DNA from: Bacteroidota bacterium
GTDB taxonomy: Bacteria > Bacteroidota > Bacteroidia > Palsa-948
DNA length: 52,452 nucleotides
Assembly (NCBI GenBank): GCA_016213405.1
Contig: JACRAM010000113.1
Span: 1-52,452, forward strand
Reading direction: 5' to 3'
Positions 1 to 7,473 of the stretch are shown piece after piece; the first letter of the stretch is position 1; each line of letters begins with the position of its first letter. Below the pieces are notes generated by a model. That model ran no database searches. It saw only the letters and a list, made by a program, of their open reading frames with translations, and was not told the DNA's origin. A program made the translations under genes and the position numbers.

Positions 1-72
1 ACGAGCTGGATCTTGTCCGCTCTGTTTGCTCTAAGGCAAGAAATTAAATTGGTCTTGCAAGGGCAAAAATAG
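1..72 (+). CDS. Possible 3' end of an unidentified gene
   Basis: Frame 1 is open from the window edge to a TAG at 70-72 and encodes 23 residues ending in LVLQGQK. Hydrophobic and basic residues alternate in a protein-like way, but a second frame is open for 14 codons, so the call is weak. No family can be recognised from so short a tail. It would converge on the biotin carrier gene. Confidence 0.2.
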   Translation, partial: TSWILSALFALRQEIKLVLQGQK

Positions 73-127
73 AAAAGTTTTAAATAGTGAAATAGTATAT
101 AAAAATCTTCAAAAAAAATTTGGAGAT

Positions 128-170
128 AACACAGAATCTGCTCAGTGTTCTCTGTGTTAAAGATTTTTTT
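128..170. repeat. Short-word inverted repeat downstream of the biotin carrier gene
   Basis: AACACAGA at 128-135 pairs perfectly with TCTGTGTT at 151-158, and the loop carries the related words CAGTG and TCTC. T-rich tracts lie on both sides (A-run at 111-118 read as T on the minus strand; T-run at 164-170). It could end transcription of the minus-strand gene, but it also belongs by style to the other short-word hairpins of this window. Confidence 0.45.
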
Positions 171-238
171 CATTGGTAATATATCTAAAATCAAGCACAT
201 AAACCCTTATTCGGAATAATGTCTTCTGCTTTTTTTGA

Positions 239-709
239 TTAGGTGAAACTTACCAGCAATTGATTTTTCTCAATCGTATCCTCTTTCTTGATATGAATTT
301 TTTTAATGATTGCCTCTACGGGCGACTTTAAAATATTTTCCATCTTCATTGCCTGAAGCACAACGAGTGCATCTCCTTTTTTTACGGCATCGCCTTCCTT
401 TACGCGCACATCCACCACCAACCCGGGCATGGGCGCTTTCATCGCTTTGATTTTTGCTGAAGAAGCATTTTCTATTCCGAGTTCTTTCAGCAGGTCATCA
501 TATTTATCTTTTATCTGCACGTTGTATTTATTTCCATTCACACGAATGACAAAACTTTTTTCTTCTCTGTTTGCTTTCAGCACTTCTGCGTTATACGATT
601 TATGGTCTTTGATGATGTGAAAGATTCCTTGTTTGACTTCGATAATATCAAAATCCTTTTCATTGCCCTGAATGGTGAAATCGTATTTGTTATTTACTTT
701 GGCTTTCAT
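239..709 (-). CDS. Biotin carboxyl carrier (biotinyl/lipoyl attachment) protein
   Basis: 156 residues. The C-terminal half (about 88-156) is a biotinyl-attachment domain: APMPG near 92-96, then the biotinylation motif AMKM with the acceptor lysine at about residue 122. The N-terminal 85 residues are a small beta-rich segment typical of stand-alone carriers of acyl-CoA carboxylases (acetyl-, propionyl- or methylmalonyl-type) or oxaloacetate decarboxylase. The carrier shuttles carboxybiotin between a biotin carboxylase and a carboxyltransferase in the cytoplasm. Neither partner is in view; they may lie left of the window. Its ATG overlaps the stop of the upstream GH9 gene by one base (TAATG), which suggests translational coupling to a functionally unrelated gene. 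Which carboxylase it serves cannot be decided here. Confidence 0.85.
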   Translation of the reverse strand: MKAKVNNKYDFTIQGNEKDFDIIEVKQGIFHIIKDHKSYNAEVLKANREEKSFVIRVNGNKYNVQIKDKYDDLLKELGIENASSAKIKAMKAPMPGLVVDVRVKEGDAVKKGDALVVLQAMKMENILKSPVEAIIKKIHIKKEDTIEKNQLLVSFT

Positions 710-2823
710 TATCGCGTGATAATTATTTTTTGTGTTTTAGTAAATGCTCCGTTGTTGATTCTGCAAAAATAAATTCCGTTCGCTTCGCTTAGGTTTACTG
801 TTTCCTGTTTTTGGTTTACGGTTTTATTGTAAACAATTTGTCCTATTGAATTGAAAACTTGTATTTCAACCGGAGACTGTAAACCAAAGACTATAAACTT
901 TCCCGAAGAAGGATTAGGATAAATTTTTAAATCATTTTCAGTTGCAGTATTTTCTATACCAGTAGTCACCGAAGTTGAATCCGCAAACTTGGAAAGCAGC
1001 TTTACGTAAGCCGCGTTCACATAAATTCCCACTTCAGAAATTTCCCATGAGTTTTCGGGAAAGGATGTGTTCCAGTCCTTATAACTTTTCTGAACGGGCT
1101 GATTTTGAGGAGGAGAAATCGGTGGACCTGTATAAGCAGCATCTGGTTGATAATCTTTGTTCACGCCTCCGGGAATAAATGCAGGAGGAGCGCCTATATA
1201 TGGACTTGCTCCTCCATCGTAAATCGTTCCATCGCCAAACCATCCGTGATAAATCTCCTGAGTGAAATTATCTCCGCCAAATACATTTGCGTTCGTCAGA
1301 AAAGCAAGTCCATGTGGATTTACTCCGTGCAGATAATGAATGTATCCTTCAGCAGCGTTTCGGTATTTAGTTTGGTTGGGTGCATCTAAATTGTATTGTA
1401 CCATATTATATAAGATGCTTCCCTCTTCGCATTTGAACTGATTATTTCCCCACACATAATCGTTGTCCTGCATCTGCGCCATGTAAGCATCTGTATTATT
1501 ATTGTAAGCGGGAAGCAAATCATTATTGTTTGATGAAACTGAAGTGATGCAATTATTTTTTATCGTGTTCACCACGCTTGCGGTCGCACCAATTGTATTG
1601 CAATAATAAAGAAGAGCATCTTGGTAAGGAGATTCAAAAGGATACCAATACGTCCACTGCAATGGCTGAATGTTGTAATTGTTGTCCACGTAAGTTCTGT
1701 AAGTAGTATTTCCTGTAGCGGCATAAAGATAAATCGCTGCGGTGAGCGAAGCGGAATTCTGGTCATAAGCCGAAACTTCAGGATTCGCGCTGGAGAAGCC
1801 GGAGTTGTTGTAGTTGGAATTTCCCGGATTATTCTGAAGCCATGTCCAGGCGAGTTGGGCTTTTGTCAGAAGAGTTGTTGAATAGGTTTGTAAAGATGGA
1901 ATGGTATTATACATAATACTTGCATGTGCGAACAAACTCGCTGCAGTTCTGGTAGAAGATGAAGATGCTGGACCGTAAAGCCGTTGAGCAGTATCTGTAC
2001 TTGGAGGAGATCCTCCAGTAAATCCCAATGTGGAAACTTTCATCAGTACTGAGCCGTCTATATTCTGCATTTTCAAAAGCCAGTCGAGTTCATATTTTAT
2101 TTCATCCAGAATATCGGGAATACCGTTTCCGCTTTCAGGAATATTATAATTGTCTTTGAACACAGTTGGATTCTGTTCGTACGCATCCAATAAATAATTT
2201 ACGGTTGCAAAACAAAAATTGGTGTACTTGTTGTAATCCCCCGCATCGTGCCACCCTCCTGATAAATCTTTTTCAAGCGAAACATTGCTGGGCTGTGTCA
2301 CATCTCTGCAATTCAAATCCTGCATCGTTCCTTCATGGCAAATCACGTCTGTATAATTTGTTCCTGCATACTGCGCAGTCTTCGCCATGCCGCATCGCTG
2401 ATGATAAAAAAAACGAATGGCGTATTTCAGCGCATCGTTGTAAACATTATTTCCAATCGTGAAAGTATAAGTGCGCTTGTTGTTTTGGCTGTCATATATA
2501 TAGTAATCATCGGGAGCGACCACATTGCTGAAATCAAACCACCAGGCTTTGTCTCCGCTCTGCACATGCGTTGCTCCGCCATTCCACGGAATTGCAGGAC
2601 CAATTGAAACAGTTGCATTATCCGACTGCCTTTTTACAAAGAGCGTATCATTCGGAGTGTAAGGGTCAGGAGCATTGTAACCCGTCTGCGGATCGGAGAT
2701 AACACAGATTTTTCGGTCGTTCAGCTTGTAACCAATCTGATCTAACTTGAAGTGATTATCTATTGTTTGGGTAAACAAAGATGCAAACGGATAAAACAAA
2801 CAGATGCAAACGGATAATTTCAT
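709..2823 (-). CDS. Secreted glycoside hydrolase family 9 (cellulase-type) with T9SS type A tail
   Basis: 704 residues from the ATG at 2821-2823. The frame stays open 35 codons further upstream, but only this start puts a signal peptide (MKLSVCICLFYPFASLFTQ) at the N-terminus. Next is a CelD-type Ig-like domain (starting near HFKLDQIGYKL), then the GH9 (alpha/alpha)6 barrel with the catalytic-base motif SGGWHDAGDYNKY at about residues 185-197 and the acid region SEVGIYVNAAY near 595-606. A T9SS type A sorting domain (about 630-704: YPNPSSGKF, GIYFCRI) ends the protein. It should hydrolyse beta-1,4-glucans at the cell surface or outside the cell. Both the signal peptide and the sorting tail contain short-word repeats. 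It is divergent from the epimerase-CBS gene, 85 bp away. Confidence 0.9.
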   Translation of the reverse strand: MKLSVCICLFYPFASLFTQTIDNHFKLDQIGYKLNDRKICVISDPQTGYNAPDPYTPNDTLFVKRQSDNATVSIGPAIPWNGGATHVQSGDKAWWFDFSNVVAPDDYYIYDSQNNKRTYTFTIGNNVYNDALKYAIRFFYHQRCGMAKTAQYAGTNYTDVICHEGTMQDLNCRDVTQPSNVSLEKDLSGGWHDAGDYNKYTNFCFATVNYLLDAYEQNPTVFKDNYNIPESGNGIPDILDEIKYELDWLLKMQNIDGSVLMKVSTLGFTGGSPPSTDTAQRLYGPASSSSTRTAASLFAHASIMYNTIPSLQTYSTTLLTKAQLAWTWLQNNPGNSNYNNSGFSSANPEVSAYDQNSASLTAAIYLYAATGNTTYRTYVDNNYNIQPLQWTYWYPFESPYQDALLYYCNTIGATASVVNTIKNNCITSVSSNNNDLLPAYNNNTDAYMAQMQDNDYVWGNNQFKCEEGSILYNMVQYNLDAPNQTKYRNAAEGYIHYLHGVNPHGLAFLTNANVFGGDNFTQEIYHGWFGDGTIYDGGASPYIGAPPAFIPGGVNKDYQPDAAYTGPPISPPQNQPVQKSYKDWNTSFPENSWEISEVGIYVNAAYVKLLSKFADSTSVTTGIENTATENDLKIYPNPSSGKFIVFGLQSPVEIQVFNSIGQIVYNKTVNQKQETVNLSEANGIYFCRINNGAFTKTQKIIITR
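788..893. repeat. Inverted short-word repeat inside the GH9 sorting tail
   Basis: Words of the type GGTTTACNGTTT occur at 791-830 and return inverted at 882-893 region (ACTGTAAACCAAAGACTATA). The same words occur intergenically upstream of carB (39438-39480). In the minus-strand reading they encode the loop YNKTVNQKQETVNLS of the type A tail. Confidence 0.55.
2779..2816. repeat. Direct repeat of a 14-mer within the GH9 signal peptide
   Basis: AGATGCAAACGGAT occurs at 2779-2792 and again at 2802-2815. Read on the minus strand, these bases encode most of the hydrophobic core of the signal peptide (SVCICLFYPFASLF). The same words make the intergenic hairpin at 44043-44115. Confidence 0.7.
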
Positions 2824-2908
2824 GTCATAAAAATACAATATTCTTTTTGGCGGGGAGTTTATCACACATTCTAACGAATCATTCTTTATTTCTAAATTTA
2901 CCGCTTCT

Positions 2909-3913
2909 ATGAAGATTTCCGCATCCATATATTCAAGTAAAGAAAAATCACTTCCTGATTTGGTAAAAGAACTTGACGATTATATTGTTGATTATTTTCA
3001 TATTGACTGCAACGATAACCTTTCTGTTTTTGACGATATAAAAACAATCCGAAGTCTCAGCAAAACTCCTGTTGATTTGCACATCATCAGTTCTCAACCA
3101 GAAATGTTTTTTCAAAAAATTATTGAGAACAATGTTGACCTTGTTACTTTTCAATACGAAAATCTAAAAAACGGCATTAACATCCCAAAGGAAATAAAAT
3201 CAAAACTCGGACTGGCAATCGTTTCGGAAACAGAGACTGAAGTGTTTGAAAAATATAAAGACAGTTTTGATTTTATCCTGTTCATGACTACTACGCCAGG
3301 GAAAAGCGGAGGAACATTCAATAAGGAAAATTTTAAAAAGATTCGTGAGTTTCATAATAGATACCCCAATAAAAAAATTCATGTAGATGGTGGCGTTACT
3401 GCTGATATTTCTTTTGTGCTTCGCAACATGGGAGTTTATTCCGTTGTGTCAGGTTCGTATCTAGTCAACTCATTGATGATGGGCAACGCAATGCATAACT
3501 TGAGAAGCCAGTATTATGTTCCTTCGGGCATGCACGTGCGAGATGTAATGATGAGCAAAGAGGAAATCCCAATTATCAATGAAAAATCTTCTTTTGCCGA
3601 TGTTTTAAAAAGCATTGATGAATTTAATTTCGGATTCACCACCGTTGCTGATGAAAGCGGAAAACTGAAAGGACTCATTTCAAATGCGGATGTTCGCAAA
3701 GGACTTATCAAAAAAATTTCAGACCTGAATAAAGTGGAAGTGAACGACATTGTCAACAGAAAGCCCATTCACGTTTATGATGATTTTACTATTACAGAAA
3801 TGATAGAGTTCATCAAAAACACAAAGCAGAACATTCTATATTTGCCTGTGGTTGACCGCAATAATAATCTCATTGGTGCTATAACATTCACTAATCTTAT
3901 TAAAGGGGAATAG
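2909..3913 (+). CDS. Ribulose-phosphate 3-epimerase-like barrel fused to two CBS domains
   Basis: 334 residues. Residues 1 to about 205 form a ribulose-phosphate 3-epimerase TIM barrel: His31/Asp33 in HIDCND, His58 in VDLHII and Asp160 in HVDGGV match the family's metal and acid/base residues, and TPGKSGGTF resembles the phosphate-binding loop. Residues 208-334 are a tandem CBS pair (VRDVMMSKEEIPII and VNDIVNRKPIHVYDD), which usually bind adenine nucleotides and regulate the attached enzyme. This fusion is unusual: in Kdo synthesis the isomerase KdsD carries the CBS pair on a SIS domain. The gene is first in a compact operon (2-bp gaps) with a DAHP-synthase-type aldolase and a KdsC-like phosphatase. 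It probably interconverts a pentulose phosphate feeding that pathway. The substrate is inference. Confidence 0.8.
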   Translation: MKISASIYSSKEKSLPDLVKELDDYIVDYFHIDCNDNLSVFDDIKTIRSLSKTPVDLHIISSQPEMFFQKIIENNVDLVTFQYENLKNGINIPKEIKSKLGLAIVSETETEVFEKYKDSFDFILFMTTTPGKSGGTFNKENFKKIREFHNRYPNKKIHVDGGVTADISFVLRNMGVYSVVSGSYLVNSLMMGNAMHNLRSQYYVPSGMHVRDVMMSKEEIPIINEKSSFADVLKSIDEFNFGFTTVADESGKLKGLISNADVRKGLIKKISDLNKVEVNDIVNRKPIHVYDDFTITEMIEFIKNTKQNILYLPVVDRNNNLIGAITFTNLIKGE

Positions 3914-3915
3914 TT

Positions 3916-4917
3916 ATGATTATTAAATTGAAAAATTCAGTTGACGAAACCAAAGCAAACGAACTTGGAAAAGAATTGCAGTCGTTTGTGTTGAAGCAAA
4001 ATGGCTCTTTTCTTCTTGTCACACCAAATAGACTCAAAGAAGTTGAAGAGAAGCACAAGTCATTGGTTGCTGAAAGTTTTGTTTTCAATGACGATATCCA
4101 GCTCGCGAGTAAAAAATATTTTAGCGGAACACGAGAAATAAAAATTTCTGATGAAATTTCAATAGGGGGAAAAACAAATAATACAGTTGTCATTACCGGA
4201 CCCTGCTCGGTAGAATCTGAAGAGCAAATAGAACAAGCCGCACAACTTTGTAAAAAACTCGGTGTAAAAATTCTCCGTGCTGGTGCTTTCAAGCCGAGAA
4301 CTTCTCCTTATACTTTTCAGGGAATGGGGGTTGATGGGTTGAAACTGCTTGATAAGATGCGCAACAAATACGGACTGAAAATTATTTCTGAAGTACGAGA
4401 CAGTACTCATGTTCAGGAAATTATTCAGTATTCTGATATTATTCAGATTGGAGCGAAGTCAATGTACGACCACGGAATTCTGAAAGCATGTGCGAAAATA
4501 AAAAAACCCGTTCTCCTTAAGCGCGGATTCGGAACAACTGTTCAGGAATTCGTTCAGGCAGCAGAGTTTATTTTATCGGGCGGAAATGAAAACGTGATTC
4601 TCTGCGAGCGCGGCATCCGCACTTTTGAAACTAAAACAAGATTCACATTGGATTTGTGTGGAGTGGCATGGTTGAAAGAACATACGAATCTCCCTGTTAT
4701 TCTTGACCCAAGCCATGCAATTGGTTATGCATATGGTGTTTCTGATTTAACACGTGCATGTATGGCGATGGGATGCGATGGCTTACTGATTGAAACACAT
4801 CCAAATCCTGCTGTTGCAAAATCAGATGCTTCTCAGCAATTAAACTTTGATGAGTTCACAAAACTTTATGAATCACTCAAGCCGATTGCAAAAGCTATTG
4901 GCAGAAATATTATTTAA
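3916..4917 (+). CDS. 3-deoxy-7-phosphoheptulonate (DAHP) synthase-type aldolase
   Basis: 333 residues. An N-terminal ferredoxin-like regulatory segment (about 1-68) precedes the class I-beta DAHP synthase barrel: GPCSVES near 95-101, KPRTSPYTFQG near 126-136, LLKRGFGTT, LCERGIRTFE, DPSHA and the HPNP motif near the end. The family condenses phosphoenolpyruvate with an aldose phosphate to a 3-deoxy-ulosonate phosphate. The KPRTSP motif is the erythrose-4-phosphate type; Kdo-8-phosphate synthases have KANRSS. Some usually conserved positions deviate from the form I recall: IGAKSMYDH where DAHP synthases have IGARNMQNF, and SHAIGYAYGV instead of SHATGKR. It sits 2 bp after the epimerase-CBS gene and 2 bp before the phosphatase. 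It may be the cell's shikimate enzyme or a specialised paralogue. Confidence 0.82.
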   Translation: MIIKLKNSVDETKANELGKELQSFVLKQNGSFLLVTPNRLKEVEEKHKSLVAESFVFNDDIQLASKKYFSGTREIKISDEISIGGKTNNTVVITGPCSVESEEQIEQAAQLCKKLGVKILRAGAFKPRTSPYTFQGMGVDGLKLLDKMRNKYGLKIISEVRDSTHVQEIIQYSDIIQIGAKSMYDHGILKACAKIKKPVLLKRGFGTTVQEFVQAAEFILSGGNENVILCERGIRTFETKTRFTLDLCGVAWLKEHTNLPVILDPSHAIGYAYGVSDLTRACMAMGCDGLLIETHPNPAVAKSDASQQLNFDEFTKLYESLKPIAKAIGRNII

Positions 4918-4919
4918 CC

Positions 4920-5387
4920 GTGAATCCGAAAATAAAATTCCTAACCCTTGATGTGGACGGTGTTCTCACTGATGGAGGCGTTTACATTACCGAAAAAGGC
5001 GACATCGCAAAAAAATTTAATGTGAAGGATGGAGTGGGTATTCGCACGGCAATAAAAAAAGGAATCTATGTGGCGTTTATCAGTGCCGGGAAAAGCAAAA
5101 AACTCCACAACGCCCGCGCCAAAATGCTCGGAATTAAATTTGTTTATTCAGGCGATGAAGAAAAACTGGAGGTTGTTTCCCGCTGGTGCAAAAAATTAAA
5201 AATCAGCTTGGATGAAGTCGCTCACATTGCGGATGATACCAATGATATTAATTTACTTTCCGCTGTTGGATTTTCCGCCTGCCCGAATGATGCAGTCGAA
5301 GAGGTCAAGAAAATTGTAAAAGTTATTCTTGACAAAAAAGGCGGTGACGGTTGCGTTAGGGAGTTTATCGAAAAGCATCTGCTGTAA
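4920..5387 (+). CDS. KdsC-like HAD phosphatase
   Basis: 155 residues from a GTG at 4920; no ATG is available, and the GTG lies two bases after the previous stop. HAD motif I is LDVDGVLTDGG (Asp11, Asp13), motif II lies in FISAGKSKK, and motif III/IV is HIADDTNDINLL near 103-114. The C-terminal GGDGCVREFIEKHL matches the KdsC tail. KdsC enzymes are tetrameric phosphatases that remove phosphate from Kdo-8-phosphate or related ulosonate phosphates. As last gene of the operon it would dephosphorylate the product of the aldolase encoded just upstream. ISAG and ADD replace the more usual ISGR and GDD, so the substrate may differ. The gene converges on the transporter gene with an 18-bp gap. Confidence 0.82.
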   Translation: MNPKIKFLTLDVDGVLTDGGVYITEKGDIAKKFNVKDGVGIRTAIKKGIYVAFISAGKSKKLHNARAKMLGIKFVYSGDEEKLEVVSRWCKKLKISLDEVAHIADDTNDINLLSAVGFSACPNDAVEEVKKIVKVILDKKGGDGCVREFIEKHLL

Positions 5388-5405
5388 TTTCCCGAAATTA
5401 TTTTC

Positions 5406-6638
5406 TCAGCTCAATATTCCCGCAATGCTGGCGGAGAGATAGGATGCAAGTGTTCCGCACAGCAAAGCTTTCAATCCGAGTTTTGCCAGATCCGCTCTTC
5501 GTTCCGGAACCAAAGCGCTGATGCCGCCAATCTGCATACCCACGCTGCTGAAGTTAGCGAAACCGCATATCGCAATACTCACTATTAAAGTTCCTTTTTG
5601 TGTGAGAACAGGAACGGCAGAACTCGTGAGATTTTTAAATGCTACAAATTCATTGATAGTAAGTTTTTGTCCAAGTAACGTGGCTGCGCTGTTCAAATCC
5701 TGCGCGGGAACTCCCATTGCCCACGCAAAAGGAAAAAAAACTTTCCCGAACAAATAATCCAGCGATAATCCAGCGTGAACATGCCCGAGCAGCCAATTGA
5801 TCAAAGCGATGAGCGCAATAAAACCGATGAGCATGGCAATCACGTTCATAGAAATTTTAAAACCATCTGCCGCACCATGGCTGATGGCATCAATCAAATT
5901 GCTGTAACTGCTTTTCACTTCGAGTTTCACATTTCCCATCGTTTGTGATTCTTCTGTTTCGGGATAAACAATTTTTGCAATCACCAGCGCTCCGGGAGCC
6001 GCCATCAAACTTGCGGCAATTAAATATTCTGCTTTCGCGCCCATGCTGGCGTACACAATTAAAATTCCTCCAGCGATGCAAGCCAGACTTCCGCTCATGG
6101 AAGCAAGCAATTCGCTTTTTGTCATTCCGCTCAGATACGGTCGAATCATCACCTGCGCTTCTACTTGTCCGACAAAAGCGCTCGCCACATTGCTTAATGC
6201 TTCTGCCCCACTCACACGCATGATAAAGTTCATCGCTTTTGCAATCACAGAAACTATCCGCTGCATAAGTCCGATGTGATAAAATATAGCAACCAGCACG
6301 CAAACTAAAATAATGGTAGAAGTAATATTGAAAGCAAAAACAAAAACGTGAGGCGCTGTGTAATTCTCTACTTTGCCTGTGTAATTAACCGCTGCAATTC
6401 CTCCGTAGGCAAAATCGGCTCCCTGCTTGGCGAACTGCTCAATCTTTTGCATCCCTTTTCCAAGCAGTTGAAAGAATTTTGTGACGGGTTCTACTTTCAG
6501 AACCAATACGGCAATTATAATCTGAAGTATGACACCGCTGATAACGAGGCGGTAATTGATGGCTTTGCGGTTGTTGGATGCGAGGAAGGCAATTCCGAAA
6601 ATCAGAGCGATGCCAATCAATCCGGTAAATCTTTCCAT
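5406..6638 (-). CDS. Concentrative nucleoside transporter (NupC/CNT family)
   Basis: 410 residues with about ten hydrophobic segments. The family's three parts are visible in order: N-terminal membrane domain (about 8-80), gate domain (about 105-200, with SGAEALSNVASAFVGQVEAQ) and C-terminal core (about 205-408, with FVAFKNL and the SxAICGFANFSSVG signature). These proteins import nucleosides using a sodium or proton gradient across the inner membrane. It is transcribed alone and converges on the phosphatase gene. Its upstream region is occupied by a short-word hairpin. Confidence 0.92.
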   Translation of the reverse strand: MERFTGLIGIALIFGIAFLASNNRKAINYRLVISGVILQIIIAVLVLKVEPVTKFFQLLGKGMQKIEQFAKQGADFAYGGIAAVNYTGKVENYTAPHVFVFAFNITSTIILVCVLVAIFYHIGLMQRIVSVIAKAMNFIMRVSGAEALSNVASAFVGQVEAQVMIRPYLSGMTKSELLASMSGSLACIAGGILIVYASMGAKAEYLIAASLMAAPGALVIAKIVYPETEESQTMGNVKLEVKSSYSNLIDAISHGAADGFKISMNVIAMLIGFIALIALINWLLGHVHAGLSLDYLFGKVFFPFAWAMGVPAQDLNSAATLLGQKLTINEFVAFKNLTSSAVPVLTQKGTLIVSIAICGFANFSSVGMQIGGISALVPERRADLAKLGLKALLCGTLASYLSASIAGILS

Positions 6639-6647
6639 CTATAATGA

Positions 6648-6738
6648 GATTACACAGATTTTAGAAAGATTACACTGATTATTTTTTTGCTTTTTATCGC
6701 TGTAATCTATTTTTGCCTTTTCGGAAATCGGTGTAATC
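6648..6738. repeat. Gene-free short-word hairpin between nupC-like and DUF151 genes
   Basis: GATTACACAGATT (6648-6660) and GATTACACTGATT (6668-6680) return inverted as ATCGCTGTAATC (6696-6707) and AATCGGTGTAATC (6726-6738). Each arm is itself a near-tandem pair of the same word. The 103-bp intergenic space is almost entirely this element. Confidence 0.75.
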
Positions 6739-6742
6739 ATTT

Positions 6743-7348
6743 TCAAGATTTTTTTCTCTTGTTCAGCTCATCGCGGATGCGGGATGCGCGTTCGTAGTTT
6801 TCTCCGTCAATGGCGTTCTTGAGCATCTCTTTCAGCTCTTCGGTAGATTTTTTTGTGAGGTCTTTGTCATCTTTCTCTGAAGATTTTTTTACAACGGGTT
6901 CTTCGATGGCGGAGGAACCCAATCCTTCTTTCGGCTGGTCTTCCAGAATAATTCCCGCGGCAGAAAGAATAAATTCATAGGTAAAAATAGGGCAGTCGAA
7001 ACGAACGGCAAGCGCGATGGCATCGGAAGTGCGTGCGTCAATCTCCACTTCTTTTTCTCCGTCATTGCAAATCAGCTTGGCGTAAAAAATTCCTTCAACG
7101 AGATTGTAAATGATTACTTCAATAAGTTTTACGTTGAATGTATCGGCAAAGTTTTTGAAAAGGTCGTGCGTGAGCGGACGGCTGGGTGTCATTTTTTCCA
7201 GTTGAATGGCGATTGCCTGCGCTTCAAATCCTCCTATGATAATCGGCAGGCGTCTTTTGCCTTTCATTTCACCGAGCACCAATGCGTATGCTCCTGCCTG
7301 TGTCTGGCTGTAAGAGAGTCCGATAATATCAAGTTTTACCTTTTTCAC
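6743..7348 (-). CDS. Bifunctional nuclease family (DUF151/BFN) protein with UVR motif
   Basis: 201 residues, starting at a GTG (7346-7348), with no ATG nearby. Residues 1 to about 130 are a BFN/DUF151 domain (LGEMKGKRRLPIIIGGFEAQ, RPLTHDLFKN, ARTSDAIALAVRFDCPIF). A lysine/serine-rich linker follows, and then a UvrB/UvrC-type UVR motif (KEMLKNAIDGENYERASRIR, about 170-197). This domain combination is common in Bacteroidota; a member from plants has in vitro nuclease activity, but the bacterial role is not settled. The UVR motif suggests contact with a protein partner in DNA or protein quality control. Confidence 0.88.
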   Translation of the reverse strand: MKKVKLDIIGLSYSQTQAGAYALVLGEMKGKRRLPIIIGGFEAQAIAIQLEKMTPSRPLTHDLFKNFADTFNVKLIEVIIYNLVEGIFYAKLICNDGEKEVEIDARTSDAIALAVRFDCPIFTYEFILSAAGIILEDQPKEGLGSSAIEEPVVKKSSEKDDKDLTKKSTEELKEMLKNAIDGENYERASRIRDELNKRKKS

Positions 7349-7392
7349 AAACCTTTCTACTGGTATTACGAATTTACAAAATAATTAGAAGC

Positions 7393-7467
7393 GGAATATT
7401 GGAAGAATGGAATGATGGAAGAATGAAAATTATCAACCTTCCAATTTTCCGGTCTTCCATTCTTCCT
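7393..7467. repeat. Gene-free short-word hairpin between DUF151 and etfA
   Basis: Left arm words GGAAGAATGG, GGAATGATGG and GGAAGAATG (7400-7435) return inverted as CCTTCCAA, TCTTCCATTCTTCC (7437-7467). The word family is the same as in the hairpin at 36514-36582. Confidence 0.75.
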
Positions 7468-7473
7468 TTTTAT

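Noticed and set aside
429-620. 63-codon + strand frame over the biotin carrier gene
   Set aside because: Antisense to a conserved domain with a clear biotinylation motif; no features of its own.
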